A stretch of 64,000 bases of DNA from SAR202 cluster bacterium bin87 (GCA_002238825.1 MPNC01000001.1:682001-746000), one strand, 5' to 3'. Counted from the stretch's first letter, positions 25,343-34,198 are shown. Notes: a model not told the origin generated them from the sequence alone. Program-made: numbers and translations.

Positions 25343-26947
25343 ATGGCGCGCCGCAGTTTCTGGGCCTGGGGAATGGAAGACCGCGAGCCGTCGACTGCGG
25401 ACTACGCGGCGATGGCGGAGCGGATCCACCGACGGTACGGGGTAACGCTGCCGGCTCCGCAGCCTCCCACCGACGCTGATCTCAATCTCCGCCAGCCCCG
25501 CTTCACGCCGCATCCACTGGTTGCTGAGTTCTGCAGCATGGATGACCATGACCGAGCGGCGCACACCTACGGGCGCAGTTTTCGTGATCGCATCCGTGGG
25601 TTCAAGTGTGATTTCCCAAACCCACCCGACGTGATCGCGTATCCCCGGACAGAAGAAGAGGTCACGCGGGTTCTAGGCTGGTGCGCCAATTCCAACATCG
25701 TGGCGATCCCGTATGGCGGCGGCAGCACCGTCGTGGCCGGCGTGGAGCCTCCGGAAGCGGAAAAGGTCTGCACGATCGATTTGACGCGGCTGGACCAGGT
25801 TCTGGAAGTAGACCAAACTTCTCGGGCCGCAAGAATTCAGGCCGGCGCCCTGGGACCCGCGCTCGAAGCCCAGTTGCGACCGCACGGATACACCCTGCGC
25901 CACTTCCCGCAGAGCTTCGAGTTCTCGACCCTGGGCGGGTGGATTGCCACCCGAAGCGGCGGGCACTACGCGACCAATCACACGCACATCGACGACTTTG
26001 TGGAGTCGGTGCGGATGGTGACGCCGGCCGGATTATGGGAGTCGCGCCGGTTGCCCGGCAGCGGCGCCGGGCCTTCCCCGGACCGGATCGTAATCGGCAG
26101 CGAGGGCATCCTGGGCATCATCACCGAGGCGTGGATGCGGATACAGGCGCGTCCCCGATTCCGCGCATCCGCGGGTGTGGTTTTCGATGGGATGCACACC
26201 GCCTCGGAGGGAGCGCGGCTTGTCGCGCAGGCCAAGCAGTGGCCGGCCAACCTGCGCATGCTGGACCCGGCGGAAGCGGAAGACTTCGCCGGCCTGGACG
26301 GGAAACAGGCGCTGCTGATTATCGGGTTCGAGTCGGCCGAAATCCCGCAGCGCGACAACATCCGTCAGGCGGTGACCATCGCCAGGGACGCCGGCGGGAT
26401 GATCGTGGAAGAGGATATTCAGGTCGCCGACGCCGCCGAACGGTCGGCATCCTCGGCCGGACGCCAGGGCGCGGTGGGCAACTGGCGTGATTCGTTCATC
26501 AACGCGCCCTACGAACGGAACGCGACCATCGGGTTTGGCATCGTGGCCGAAACCCTGGAAACGTCAATCACCTGGGAACGCTGGCCGGCGATGGACGAAA
26601 TGGTCCGGGGCGCGCTGCACGATGCGCTCCAGCGGACCTGCGGCGGCGGACGCGTGTCCTGCCGCTTCACGCACGTTTATCCGGATGGGCCCGCGCCCTA
26701 CTACACCTTCGAAGCCCTGGGGCAGGTGGGCGGCGAGTTGGAAGCCCACGCCGAGATCAAGCAGGCAGCCTCGGACGCGGTCATGACGGCCGGCGGAACC
26801 ATCACCCACCACCACGCGGTGGGACGGTCCCACCGACCTTGGTACGACGCGCAGCGCCCTGACCCGTTCGCCGCGGCGCTGCGGGCGGTCAAGCGTTCGG
26901 TGGACCCGAACGGAATACTCAATCCGGGCGTCTTGATTGACCCATAA
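25343..26947 (+). CDS. FAD-linked oxidase (alkyl-DHAP synthase / glycolate oxidase-like)
   Basis: This 534-residue flavoprotein has a PCMH-type FAD-binding domain (about 95-270) with the pyrophosphate motif PYGGGSTVVAG at 123-133 and SFEFSTLGGWIATRSGGHYATNH in pieces near 193-215, followed by an FAD-oxidase_C domain to the end (HHHAVGRSHRPW near 495, and DPNGILNPGVL). The overall pattern is closest to alkyldihydroxyacetonephosphate synthase and D-lactate or 2-hydroxyglutarate dehydrogenases. Which substrate it uses is not clear. AGGAGG lies 6 bases before ATG 25343; the frame upstream only reads through tRNA-Pro. A zinc alcohol dehydrogenase follows 36 bp later and is probably co-transcribed. 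Confidence 0.85.
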   Translation: MARRSFWAWGMEDREPSTADYAAMAERIHRRYGVTLPAPQPPTDADLNLRQPRFTPHPLVAEFCSMDDHDRAAHTYGRSFRDRIRGFKCDFPNPPDVIAYPRTEEEVTRVLGWCANSNIVAIPYGGGSTVVAGVEPPEAEKVCTIDLTRLDQVLEVDQTSRAARIQAGALGPALEAQLRPHGYTLRHFPQSFEFSTLGGWIATRSGGHYATNHTHIDDFVESVRMVTPAGLWESRRLPGSGAGPSPDRIVIGSEGILGIITEAWMRIQARPRFRASAGVVFDGMHTASEGARLVAQAKQWPANLRMLDPAEAEDFAGLDGKQALLIIGFESAEIPQRDNIRQAVTIARDAGGMIVEEDIQVADAAERSASSAGRQGAVGNWRDSFINAPYERNATIGFGIVAETLETSITWERWPAMDEMVRGALHDALQRTCGGGRVSCRFTHVYPDGPAPYYTFEALGQVGGELEAHAEIKQAASDAVMTAGGTITHHHAVGRSHRPWYDAQRPDPFAAALRAVKRSVDPNGILNPGVLIDP

Positions 26948-26983
26948 ACGGATAGCCTGCCGGGCAGGAAGGAGGGACTTGCC

Positions 26984-28012
26984 ATGCGAGGAGTAGTTTT
27001 CACCGGAGACAAAGAAGTCGAGATTCGCACGCTGCCAGACCCCCAACCGGGGCCGGGCGAGGTCGTCATCGCCATGAAGGCCTCTGGCCTCTGCGGCAGC
27101 GATCTGAGGCACTATCGCGCTCCCAAAGCCGACCGCGGTGACCCGGCCAACCTGAAAGTGGCCGGTCACGAACCCTGCGGGGTCATCGCCGAAATCGGGC
27201 GCGGCGTGACGGAGGTGGCGGTTGGCGACCGGGTGATGATGCACCATTACACGGGCTGTCGGGCCTGCACCATGTGCCGGATCGGATACACGCAGATGTG
27301 TCTGCACGGATCCACCGTCTACGGAACCGGAGCCAATGGCGGACACGAGGATTACCTGATTTGCCCGGCGTACACCTGCGTAAAAATGCCGGATGGTTTG
27401 GACTTCGACGAGGGCTCGGCGTGCGCGTGCGGAACGGGAACAGCGTTCTGGGCGTTGAAGCGGCTGAACATATCGGGCGACGACACGCTCGCCATATTCG
27501 GCCAGGGCCCGGTTGGCGCCAGCGGCACCATGTTTGCCAAGGCCATGGGAGCGCGGGTCATCGCGGTGGACGTTGACACGGAACGACTCGAACTGGCGCA
27601 ACGCCTGGGCGCGGACGTGTGCATCGACGCCGGCACGCAGAACCCGGTGGAAGCCATACGGGAACTCACTCACGGCGAGGGTTCGCCGGCGACCCTGGAT
27701 TGCACCGGTCGTCCGGAGGCGCGGATCAACGCGGTAGACTCCGCAATGCTGTGGGGCCGCGTCTGCTTCGTCGGTGAGGGCAACACCACGACCTTTGATG
27801 TCAGCCCGCAGATCATCCACAAACAGTTGACCATCCTGGGGTCGTGGACCTTCAGCCTGAACGGGCTGGAGGAGGTTGCACGGTTCGTAGTAGACCGTCA
27901 GGTGCCGCTGAAGGAACTGTTCACCCACCGGTTCACGCTGGACCAGGCCGACGAGGCGTACAAGCTATTCGAGGCCGGCGGAACCGGGAAGGTCTGCTTT
28001 ACCTGGGACTGA
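26984..28012 (+). CDS. Zinc-dependent alcohol dehydrogenase (MDR family)
   Basis: This 342-residue medium-chain dehydrogenase oxidises alcohols or polyols with NAD(P). Catalytic zinc ligands are Cys37 in LCGSD and His62-Glu63 in AGHE. The structural zinc site is complete with Cys92, Cys95, Cys98 and Cys106. The Rossmann motif GQGPVG is at 173-178, followed by the acidic VDVDTERL that favours NAD. AAGGAGGGA stands 8 bases before ATG 26984. It follows the FAD-linked oxidase in the same operon, so the two may act in sequence on one substrate, which is inference. Confidence 0.9.
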   Translation: MRGVVFTGDKEVEIRTLPDPQPGPGEVVIAMKASGLCGSDLRHYRAPKADRGDPANLKVAGHEPCGVIAEIGRGVTEVAVGDRVMMHHYTGCRACTMCRIGYTQMCLHGSTVYGTGANGGHEDYLICPAYTCVKMPDGLDFDEGSACACGTGTAFWALKRLNISGDDTLAIFGQGPVGASGTMFAKAMGARVIAVDVDTERLELAQRLGADVCIDAGTQNPVEAIRELTHGEGSPATLDCTGRPEARINAVDSAMLWGRVCFVGEGNTTTFDVSPQIIHKQLTILGSWTFSLNGLEEVARFVVDRQVPLKELFTHRFTLDQADEAYKLFEAGGTGKVCFTWD

Positions 28013-28049
28013 TCCCAGTGCTGCCGATAGTCACGCCATCAAACGAAAA

Positions 28050-28070
28050 GGGGCGCCGGTCAGGCGCCCC
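28050..28070. terminator. Bidirectional terminator between convergent genes
   Basis: GGGGCGCC and GGCGCCCC form a perfect 8-bp stem with a 5-base loop. The AAACGAAAA on its left reads as TTTTCGTTT on the minus strand, so it mainly ends the flavoprotein gene at 28086 and may also end the alcohol dehydrogenase gene. Confidence 0.7.
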
Positions 28071-28085
28071 CTCTGCCATTCGTGG

Positions 28086-29129
28086 TCAGGTCAGTCTTGG
28101 CAAAACCTTCTTGTTGAACAGCCGCAGGGAGGCCGTCTGCATTTCGTCGGGCATCAGGTTGCCGTAGTTGATCTCGTAGATCATCTGGTCGAGGCCAAGG
28201 GTCTCTTCGAGCTCGGTAAGGCGCTCCGTGACCGCGCCGGGGGTTCCGTAGACCACCTTGTCACGGAGCCAATCGTCGTAATCCATGCCCAGGATGATGC
28301 GGCTCTGTTCAGCCCAGTCGCCGGTGGTGCCGGCCCGACCCGCATAGGAGCCCACTCGCTCTCCCAATCGGGTGATTGAGTTCATCGCCGAATCCATCGG
28401 GTTACGATATGCCGCCTCGGCGTCCTCATTGACATAAATCGGGACGCGCAGTCCAACCTTGCCTTCTCCGGGATGTCCAGCCGCCTTCCACGCGGCGCGG
28501 TATTCGGCCATGGGGCCAGCCAACTGGTCCAGGGTGAACACGCGGGACGGGTTGACGATTAACGGATACCCCATGGCGCCGATGATGGGGAAACTCTCGG
28601 CTGAAGTGACGCCCACGGTAATGGGCGGATGGGGCTTCTGGTACGGCCGTGGCGTAACGGTGAGCTCGTCGCAAGAGTAGTGCTCGCCGTGGAAGGAGAA
28701 GGTCTCCTGCGTCCAGGCGGACATGACGATTTCCAGGAACTCATCAAAACGGCTGCGGCTCTCCTCGAAGGTCACGTTGAAGCCCTCGTGGACATTGGGG
28801 AAAGTGCCCCGGCCGACGCCCAGCTCGACCCGGCCGTCGCTGATGTGGTCAAGGGTCGCCATCTCCTCCGCCACGCGGATCGGGTGACCCAGTGGCAGGC
28901 AGTAGACGGCGGTGCCAATACGCATGGTGCTGGTCTTTGCGGCAATTGCGGTGGCAATCATCACCGGAGACGCAAGCACGCGCTCCATGTTGAAGTGGTA
29001 CTCGGCGAGCCAAACCGATGCTACGCCCAGGTCTTCGGCCTCCTGGACCAACCGGAACGACTGGGTAAAGGCGTCGTGGTGATCGCCGTCAATGGGCCGG
29101 GGAAACTCGAGAAAGAGTCCGAACTCCAT
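28086..29129 (-). CDS. LLM-class flavin-dependent oxidoreductase (luciferase-like)
   Basis: This 347-residue protein has the bacterial luciferase-like TIM-barrel fold. It starts MEFGLFLEF and continues with VASVWLAEYHF, LPLGHPIRVAEEMATLDHISDGR and the loop GVGRGTFPNVHEGF, all standard for FMN- or F420-dependent monooxygenases of the LLM class. Substrate and cofactor cannot be told apart from sequence alone. ATG 29129 is fixed by AGGAGGACAGGC just upstream. It follows an acyl-CoA synthetase by 44 bp in the same direction. A paralogue of different length lies at 32943-34142. Confidence 0.88.
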   Translation of the reverse strand: MEFGLFLEFPRPIDGDHHDAFTQSFRLVQEAEDLGVASVWLAEYHFNMERVLASPVMIATAIAAKTSTMRIGTAVYCLPLGHPIRVAEEMATLDHISDGRVELGVGRGTFPNVHEGFNVTFEESRSRFDEFLEIVMSAWTQETFSFHGEHYSCDELTVTPRPYQKPHPPITVGVTSAESFPIIGAMGYPLIVNPSRVFTLDQLAGPMAEYRAAWKAAGHPGEGKVGLRVPIYVNEDAEAAYRNPMDSAMNSITRLGERVGSYAGRAGTTGDWAEQSRIILGMDYDDWLRDKVVYGTPGAVTERLTELEETLGLDQMIYEINYGNLMPDEMQTASLRLFNKKVLPRLT

Positions 29130-29173
29130 GCCTGTCCTCCTCGTAGTGGATGATAGCGCCGGGTTGCAGCCGG

Positions 29174-30796
29174 TTACACCTGCGAACCCTGGATGCGGCG
29201 CTCCTGGCCCTGCCATTCCTTGTCGCGCAGGATGTATTTCTGGATCTTGCCCGTGGCCGTCTTGGGCAGGTCGCCAAATTCGACGCTCTTGGGCGCCTTG
29301 AAATGGGCAATCCGATCACGGGTGAAATCGATGATTTCGTCGGCCGTGAGCCGGCCGCCATCACGGGGAACGACGAAGGCCTTGGGAACCTCGCCCCAGC
29401 GCTGGTCGGGCACGCCGACGACGCAGACCTCAAGGACGCCGGGGTGCTCCATGATGACCTTCTCAACTTCCTGGCTGGAAATGTTCTCCCCGCCGGAGAT
29501 GATGATGTCCTTGGAACGGTCCTGAAGTTCGATGTAGCCATCGGGATGCCAGACGGCGAGATCGCCGGAATGGAACCAACCGCCGCGGAACGCCTCGGCT
29601 GTGGCATCGGGATCGTTGTAATAGCCCTTCATCACGGCGTCGCCCTGCATGACGACCTCGCCCATGGTCTCGGCGTCGCGCGGGATGTCGTCCATGGTCT
29701 CGTCGACCACGCGGAGGCCGGAACCGTAGACTATAAAGGGTACGCCCTGCCGGGCCTTGACCCGAGCCAGGTCGTCGCTGCCCATGTCGTCCCACTCGGG
29801 CTGGCCGGCGGCGACGGTACATGGCCCGTAGGTCTCGGTCAGGCCGTACACGTGGATGATCTCGGCGCCCATGCCCTCGATGGTGCGGATGACCTGCGGC
29901 GCGGGCGGGGCGCCGGCTGTCATGATCGTCAGGCCGGAAAGGTCGGCGCTGGCGGCTTCCGGAGCAGAGTAAAGGCCGGTCAGCACGGTGGGCGCGGCGC
30001 AAAGGTGAGTGACGGACTCCTCGCGAATGAGGCGGTAGACCTCGGCGGGATCGACCCGGCGCAGGCAAACGTGGGCCCCGCCCACGGCGGTAACCGCCCA
30101 GGGGAAGCACCACCCGTTGGCGTGGAACATCGGCAGCGTCCACAGGTATATGCTGCGCCAGTTCATACCCATTTCCATGGCCTCGCCAAGCGCGTTGAGG
30201 TACGCGCCACGCGGGGTGAACTCCACTCCCTTGGGCATGCCGGTGGTGCCGGACGTGTAGTTGATGGTAAGGGTGTCGTTTTCGGTGGCCGGGCCCGGGA
30301 GTTCCGGCATCGGGTCGACGCTGGCCAGCCACTGCTCGTATTCCGGGCCGGGAATATCCGTGGCCAGTGGCGCGGTATCGCGCACCTGCACGTAGGTTTC
30401 CACACCGGGGCAATCCTCGCGCAACTGGCGCACGGTATCAGCGAGTTCCGAGTCGAACACCAGCACCTTCGCTCCGGAGTGGTTGAGGATGTACGCGATT
30501 TCGCGGGGCGAAAGGCGTATGTTCAACGCCACCAACACCGCTCCGATCCCCATGGGGCCAAAGTTGGCCTCGAGCATGGAGGGCAGGTTCGGCAGCAGAA
30601 AGGCCACGCGGTCGCCGGGCCCGACGCCGACGCTGCGCAACGCGGCAGCCTGGCGGCGCACCCGCTCGTAAAAAAGAGCGTAGGTGGTAACCGCGCCGTT
30701 GTAAACGCAGGCTGCACGGTGGGGATACACGGCGGCGCTGCGTTCGAGGAACAGAAGTGGAGTCAATTTCTGGGTCGATGCAGTCGGGATTGTCAT
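29174..30796 (-). CDS. Acyl-CoA synthetase (AMP-binding, medium/long-chain fatty acid-CoA ligase type)
   Basis: This 540-residue ANL-superfamily enzyme activates a carboxylic acid with ATP and CoA. The phosphate-binding loop YTSGTTGMPKGV lies near residues 185-196. LPMFHANGW, MTAGAPPAP, VYGLTETYGP, the hinge region GWFHSGDLAVWHPDGYIE and the C-terminal Lys in LPKTATGKIQKYILR are all present. It resembles AlkK/FadD3-type ligases. The ATG at 30796 has AGGGTGA upstream and matches the family start; the frame to 30961 is intergenic. It heads a two-gene unit with the downstream flavoprotein. Confidence 0.88.
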   Translation of the reverse strand: MTIPTASTQKLTPLLFLERSAAVYPHRAACVYNGAVTTYALFYERVRRQAAALRSVGVGPGDRVAFLLPNLPSMLEANFGPMGIGAVLVALNIRLSPREIAYILNHSGAKVLVFDSELADTVRQLREDCPGVETYVQVRDTAPLATDIPGPEYEQWLASVDPMPELPGPATENDTLTINYTSGTTGMPKGVEFTPRGAYLNALGEAMEMGMNWRSIYLWTLPMFHANGWCFPWAVTAVGGAHVCLRRVDPAEVYRLIREESVTHLCAAPTVLTGLYSAPEAASADLSGLTIMTAGAPPAPQVIRTIEGMGAEIIHVYGLTETYGPCTVAAGQPEWDDMGSDDLARVKARQGVPFIVYGSGLRVVDETMDDIPRDAETMGEVVMQGDAVMKGYYNDPDATAEAFRGGWFHSGDLAVWHPDGYIELQDRSKDIIISGGENISSQEVEKVIMEHPGVLEVCVVGVPDQRWGEVPKAFVVPRDGGRLTADEIIDFTRDRIAHFKAPKSVEFGDLPKTATGKIQKYILRDKEWQGQERRIQGSQV

Positions 30797-30996
30797 TATG
30801 ATCACCCTGAGCGGCAGTTCGATATTGGCGAGGATTTGGCCGCATTTTGTACCGTGCGGTTGGAATTGTCCAGCACGATCTATTCGGGTATTCTGCCGGC
30901 GGCCACCGAGTAATGCTAAGCGGCGGGTGCCGCCTAATTCACGAACCATCCGAACAGCCAAGGCTGTGCCGGAACCCTTGGACAGGACTTAAAGCA

Positions 30997-31905
30997 ATGA
31001 CACAGCAACAACGTGATTTTATCGGATATGGAGAACATCTCCCGGCGGTCCAATGGCCGCGCGGCGCGCGCATCGCCATCTCGGTGGTGGTGAACTACGA
31101 AGAAGGGAGCGAGGCGTCGCTGCTGGACGGCGACGGGTATCACGAAACGAACAACGAAGTGCCTTCACCCGTGCCGGCGGGGCAGCGGGACCTGTTCAAC
31201 GAGTCGTTTTTCGAGTACGGCAGCCGAGTCGGGGTCTGGCGGATACTGAACCTGCTGGACAAGTACAACGCGAAGAGCACGTTTTTCTCATGTGCGCTGG
31301 CCTTCGAGCGGAACCCGGAGGTTGCGCGCGCTGTCGTCGAGCGCGGCCACGAAGTCTGCGGGCACGGCTACCGGTGGGAGGAATACCACAACAAGACGCG
31401 CGACGAGGAAGCCGAAGCGATCCGCATGACGGTGGAATCGTTGACCAGGACCACCGGCGAACGGCCAGTGGGCTGGTTTACCAGGTATGGCCCCAGCGTT
31501 AACACCCGGGAGTTAGTGGTGGAAGAAGGCGGTTTCGTCTATGACAGCGGGGTATTCAACGACGACCTGCCGTATTACACGGAGGTGCACGGCAAGCCGT
31601 GGCCGGTTTTGCCATATAGCTTCGAGACCAACGACGCCCGCTTCTGGCGGGGCGGCCTCAACAGCGTCGGCGACTTCTACGAGTACATGAAGGACACCTT
31701 CGACGTGCTGTACGAGGAAGGACGCACCCACCCCAAGATGATGTCGGTGGGCTTGCACTGTCGCATCGCGGGACGGCCGGCGCGGTCACGGGCCCTGGAT
31801 CGATTCCTGCGGTACGCGCGCAATCACCCCGGCGTGTGGTTCGCGCGGCGCGATGAAATAGCCCGGTGGTGGCTCGAACACTATCCGCCGGGGACGCTAC
31901 AGTAA
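30997..31905 (+). CDS. Polysaccharide deacetylase-family protein, PuuE allantoinase-like
   Basis: This 302-residue NodB-homology protein begins FIGYGEHLPAVQWPRGARIAISVVVNYEEGSE in consecutive short motifs, the arrangement seen in PuuE-type (cofactor-independent) allantoinases and putative urate-catabolism proteins. Later motifs are YGSRVGVWRIL, ALAFERNPEVARAVVERGHEVCGHGYRW, TGERPVGWFTRYGPSVNTR and VYDSGVFNDDLPYY. PuuE hydrolyses allantoin to allantoate. No urate oxidase or other ureide gene is nearby, so the substrate remains open. ATG 30997 matches the family start. The 200-bp gap to the divergent acyl-CoA synthetase holds only weak promoter-like sequence (TTGTCC at 30867, TATTCT at 30889). 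Confidence 0.8.
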   Translation: MTQQQRDFIGYGEHLPAVQWPRGARIAISVVVNYEEGSEASLLDGDGYHETNNEVPSPVPAGQRDLFNESFFEYGSRVGVWRILNLLDKYNAKSTFFSCALAFERNPEVARAVVERGHEVCGHGYRWEEYHNKTRDEEAEAIRMTVESLTRTTGERPVGWFTRYGPSVNTRELVVEEGGFVYDSGVFNDDLPYYTEVHGKPWPVLPYSFETNDARFWRGGLNSVGDFYEYMKDTFDVLYEEGRTHPKMMSVGLHCRIAGRPARSRALDRFLRYARNHPGVWFARRDEIARWWLEHYPPGTLQ

Positions 31906-31913
31906 ACGAACGT

Positions 31914-31944
31914 GAAGGGGGCGGCCGCGCTGGCCACCCCCTTC
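31914..31944. terminator. Hairpin terminator between convergent genes
   Basis: GAAGGGGG-C-GGCC pairs with GGCC-A-CCCCCTTC with one internal mismatch and a 5-base loop, between the stops at 31905 and 31970. It is symmetrical enough to serve both strands. Confidence 0.6.
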
Positions 31945-31969
31945 CTTCGGCTCCGGGAGCCATTCACGG

Positions 31970-32755
31970 CTAACCGGGCCACTCGCCCAGTTGGATGATG
32001 GAAAAGACGGCGCCGTCCGGGTCGAACAGAACAGCGAAACGGGCGAAGTCCTCGATGTCGCGGGGCTCGACACAGATTTTCCCACCGAGTTCCTGAGCCT
32101 TTGCTACGGCGGCGTCGACGTCGTCCACACCGAAATAAACTCCCCAGTTGGGCGGCACCGGGCCCCAGTCTTCGCCGATCTGGAGGATGCCGGCAACCTG
32201 CACGCCCGAAACCTTCACGAGCGTATACGGGAAGTCGGTGTTGGGGTCGGGCGCCGCTTCAGCCTGCAGCAATTGAGTGTAAAAGGCCGACGCGGACTCA
32301 GGGTCGGTTGTCGCCAGCTCGAACCAGCAGAGAGAGCCGGGCTCGTGCATCTTGCCGGCGCCGGCGTGCTTGAGGGGATACCAAAGCCGCAGGACGGCGC
32401 CTTCCTGGTCCTGGATCAGCGCCATACGCCCAACGTCCATTACGTCGAAAGGTTCCATCAGGACGGTGCCGCCGGCGTTTCGAGCTCGTTCCACCGCGGC
32501 GCCGAGGTCGTCGACCGTGACGTAAACACTCCAGTGCGGCGGCAGGTTCTCCTGGCCGGGACCGGGTTCAGCGGATGCGCATACCGGAACGCCGTTGTGG
32601 CTGAACATGGTGTAGACCATGCCGGGTCCGGCGGGGTGGTCATCGTACGTCCAGCCGAATAGAGCGGAGTAGAAGTCCTTGGCGACCTGACCGTTTTTGC
32701 ACAGCAGGTCGGCCCAGGACGGGGAGCCGGAGGAGTATTCGGTTATTTCGGGCAT
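31970..32755 (-). CDS. Two-domain VOC (glyoxalase/bleomycin-resistance-like) protein
   Basis: This 261-residue protein contains two tandem vicinal-oxygen-chelate domains. The first, about residues 10-125, has SPSWADLLCKNGQVAKDFYSALFGWTY spread over its opening strand and helix. The second, about 135-258, has SLCWFELATTDPESASAFYTQLL likewise. Such pairs resemble actinobacterial hydroxylase-like or glyoxalase proteins of unknown substrate. ATG 32755 is chosen because GGAGG lies 8 bases upstream; the in-frame ATG 32770 overlaps that ribosome site. It is 187 bp downstream of a luciferase-like gene, with a palindromic repeat between them. Confidence 0.82.
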   Translation of the reverse strand: MPEITEYSSGSPSWADLLCKNGQVAKDFYSALFGWTYDDHPAGPGMVYTMFSHNGVPVCASAEPGPGQENLPPHWSVYVTVDDLGAAVERARNAGGTVLMEPFDVMDVGRMALIQDQEGAVLRLWYPLKHAGAGKMHEPGSLCWFELATTDPESASAFYTQLLQAEAAPDPNTDFPYTLVKVSGVQVAGILQIGEDWGPVPPNWGVYFGVDDVDAAVAKAQELGGKICVEPRDIEDFARFAVLFDPDGAVFSIIQLGEWPG

Positions 32756-32886
32756 GAGGTTGGCCTCCAATTCGATGATGCACGAATCAGCATAGCAGGC
32801 AGTCTCGAAAATCGTCGGATTGGTTTGTCACCAATTTAACCGCCGCGTGAATGGTCAGGAGCCGGTCGTCGTCGGTCACGCAAAAA

Positions 32887-32916
32887 AGTAAGGGCGAATG
32901 GTCATTCGCCCCTACT
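32887..32916. repeat. GTAGGGGCGAA-type palindromic repeat, copy 1
   Basis: A 14-bp inverted repeat, AGTAAGGGCGAATG and CATTCGCCCCTACT, has a 2-base centre and one mismatch. A related copy with the same core is at 55806-55837. Both are intergenic. Position and symmetry suggest a mobile palindrome (REP or MITE-like) that may also act as a terminator for the LLM gene at 32943. Confidence 0.7.
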
Positions 32917-32942
32917 GCGCACACGGCTATTTGCGTGGCCGG

Positions 32943-34142
32943 CTAGTTGTCGGCGGGTACGGCCACCTCAACTTTGGTGTCCTTGAAAGCCGGCATCACT
33001 TCCTCGGCGAACCACTGCAGTTGCTCGAGGATCACGGACTGCGGAGTGCCGACCGGCTGGCCGACCTGGACGCGCTTCAACCCCGGGTAGCGCTCCTCGA
33101 CGCCTTTGAGCAGCTCGATGACGCGATCGGGCGGGCCGGCAAGGACGCTGCCGTTTTCGATGGCATCCTCGATGGTCGGAAGGCCGGCGTTGGGCGCGAT
33201 TTCAGGATTGCTCATGTCGCGGATCTGCTGATCGGAAAGGCCGCGCGTCAGACGCAGAGGGCCGAACATCTTGAGGTTTTCTTCGTAGTACCGGGCCCCC
33301 TGGCGCGCAGCCTCTTCAACCGTAGGGGCCATGTGGAAGTGGAAGCCAACGGCCAGATCCTCGCCCAGTTCGGCGTCGGGCTTGCCGTTGCGCCGGAGAG
33401 CGTCACGGTAGCCGTGCATGATCCCGTCCATGGCCCCGCCCTCGGAGGATCCCCCTCCGATGACGCCCTTGATGCCCATCTTGGCCATGAACTCCAGGGC
33501 CCGACCGGTGCCGCCCTGGATGGGCTGCCAGCACTCGACCGGAAGGGTCTTGGGCCGGGGAACGAGCGTGATTTCCTCGAGGGGGTAGCCGCGGTAGGGC
33601 ACTCCCTGCGGCGGGAAGTTGTAGTGCTTGCCCTGGTGGGAGAATGACCGCTCGTGGAAGGCTTTGAAAATGACCTCGACCTGTTCCTCGAAGAGATCGC
33701 GGTTAGCCGGCTGGTCCATGAGCGGGGAACCCAGGGACTCCACTTCGCGAGTGTGGTAGCCGCGACCCACGCCGAAGGTCACCCGGCCCTTGGTGAGCCA
33801 GTCGGCCATGGCAAAGTCCTCGGCAAGGCGCAGCGGGTGCCACATGGGAGCGATGTTGAAACCGCAACCGAAGCGCAGGCGTTCGGTCACGTGCGCCAGA
33901 TGGACGATGAACATGAGCAGGTTGGGGATGCACTCGTACCCCTCGGGCTGGAAATGGTGCTCCGCCATCCAGAAGGTATCGTAGCCGTGCTTGTCCAGGG
34001 TTTGCGCGATGGCCACACCCTTGTCGAACGCCGTGGCCAGGAACTCGTCGGAATAAGTGCGGTCGTTGACCGCGACGCCGGCGTAGCCGACGTTCTCCAT
34101 GTCGACATGGCCGGCATACAGACTGTCAAAAGTGGTAATCAT
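32943..34142 (-). CDS. LLM-class flavin-dependent oxidoreductase (luciferase-like), second copy
   Basis: This 399-residue protein belongs to the same superfamily as the one at 28086 but is only distantly similar. Landmarks are YDTFWMAEHHFQPEGYECIPN in short blocks, NIAPMWHPLRLAEDFAMADWLTKGR and GVGRGYHTREVE. A long insertion carries GGGSSEGGAMDGIMHGYRDALRR. Many SAR202-type bacteria hold large paralogous sets of such enzymes, thought to open recalcitrant organic molecules. ATG 34142 has GGGAGG 8 bases upstream. The frame to 34235 is not supported. Substrate unknown. Confidence 0.87.
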   Translation of the reverse strand: MITTFDSLYAGHVDMENVGYAGVAVNDRTYSDEFLATAFDKGVAIAQTLDKHGYDTFWMAEHHFQPEGYECIPNLLMFIVHLAHVTERLRFGCGFNIAPMWHPLRLAEDFAMADWLTKGRVTFGVGRGYHTREVESLGSPLMDQPANRDLFEEQVEVIFKAFHERSFSHQGKHYNFPPQGVPYRGYPLEEITLVPRPKTLPVECWQPIQGGTGRALEFMAKMGIKGVIGGGSSEGGAMDGIMHGYRDALRRNGKPDAELGEDLAVGFHFHMAPTVEEAARQGARYYEENLKMFGPLRLTRGLSDQQIRDMSNPEIAPNAGLPTIEDAIENGSVLAGPPDRVIELLKGVEERYPGLKRVQVGQPVGTPQSVILEQLQWFAEEVMPAFKDTKVEVAVPADN

Positions 34143-34181
34143 CAAGTGCCTCCCGCAATTGGGCGCGATCTGCGCGAAAGA

Positions 34182-34198
34182 CGGTTCGCCGCGAACGG
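34182..34198. promoter_or_regulatory. Operator-like palindrome in a divergent intergenic region
   Basis: CGGTTCGCCGCGAACGG is an inverted repeat, GTTCG-N3-CGAAC with flanking partial symmetry, between divergent genes. It differs from the palindrome at 19670-19687 by a single inserted C. Function is inferred only from symmetry and placement. Confidence 0.35.
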
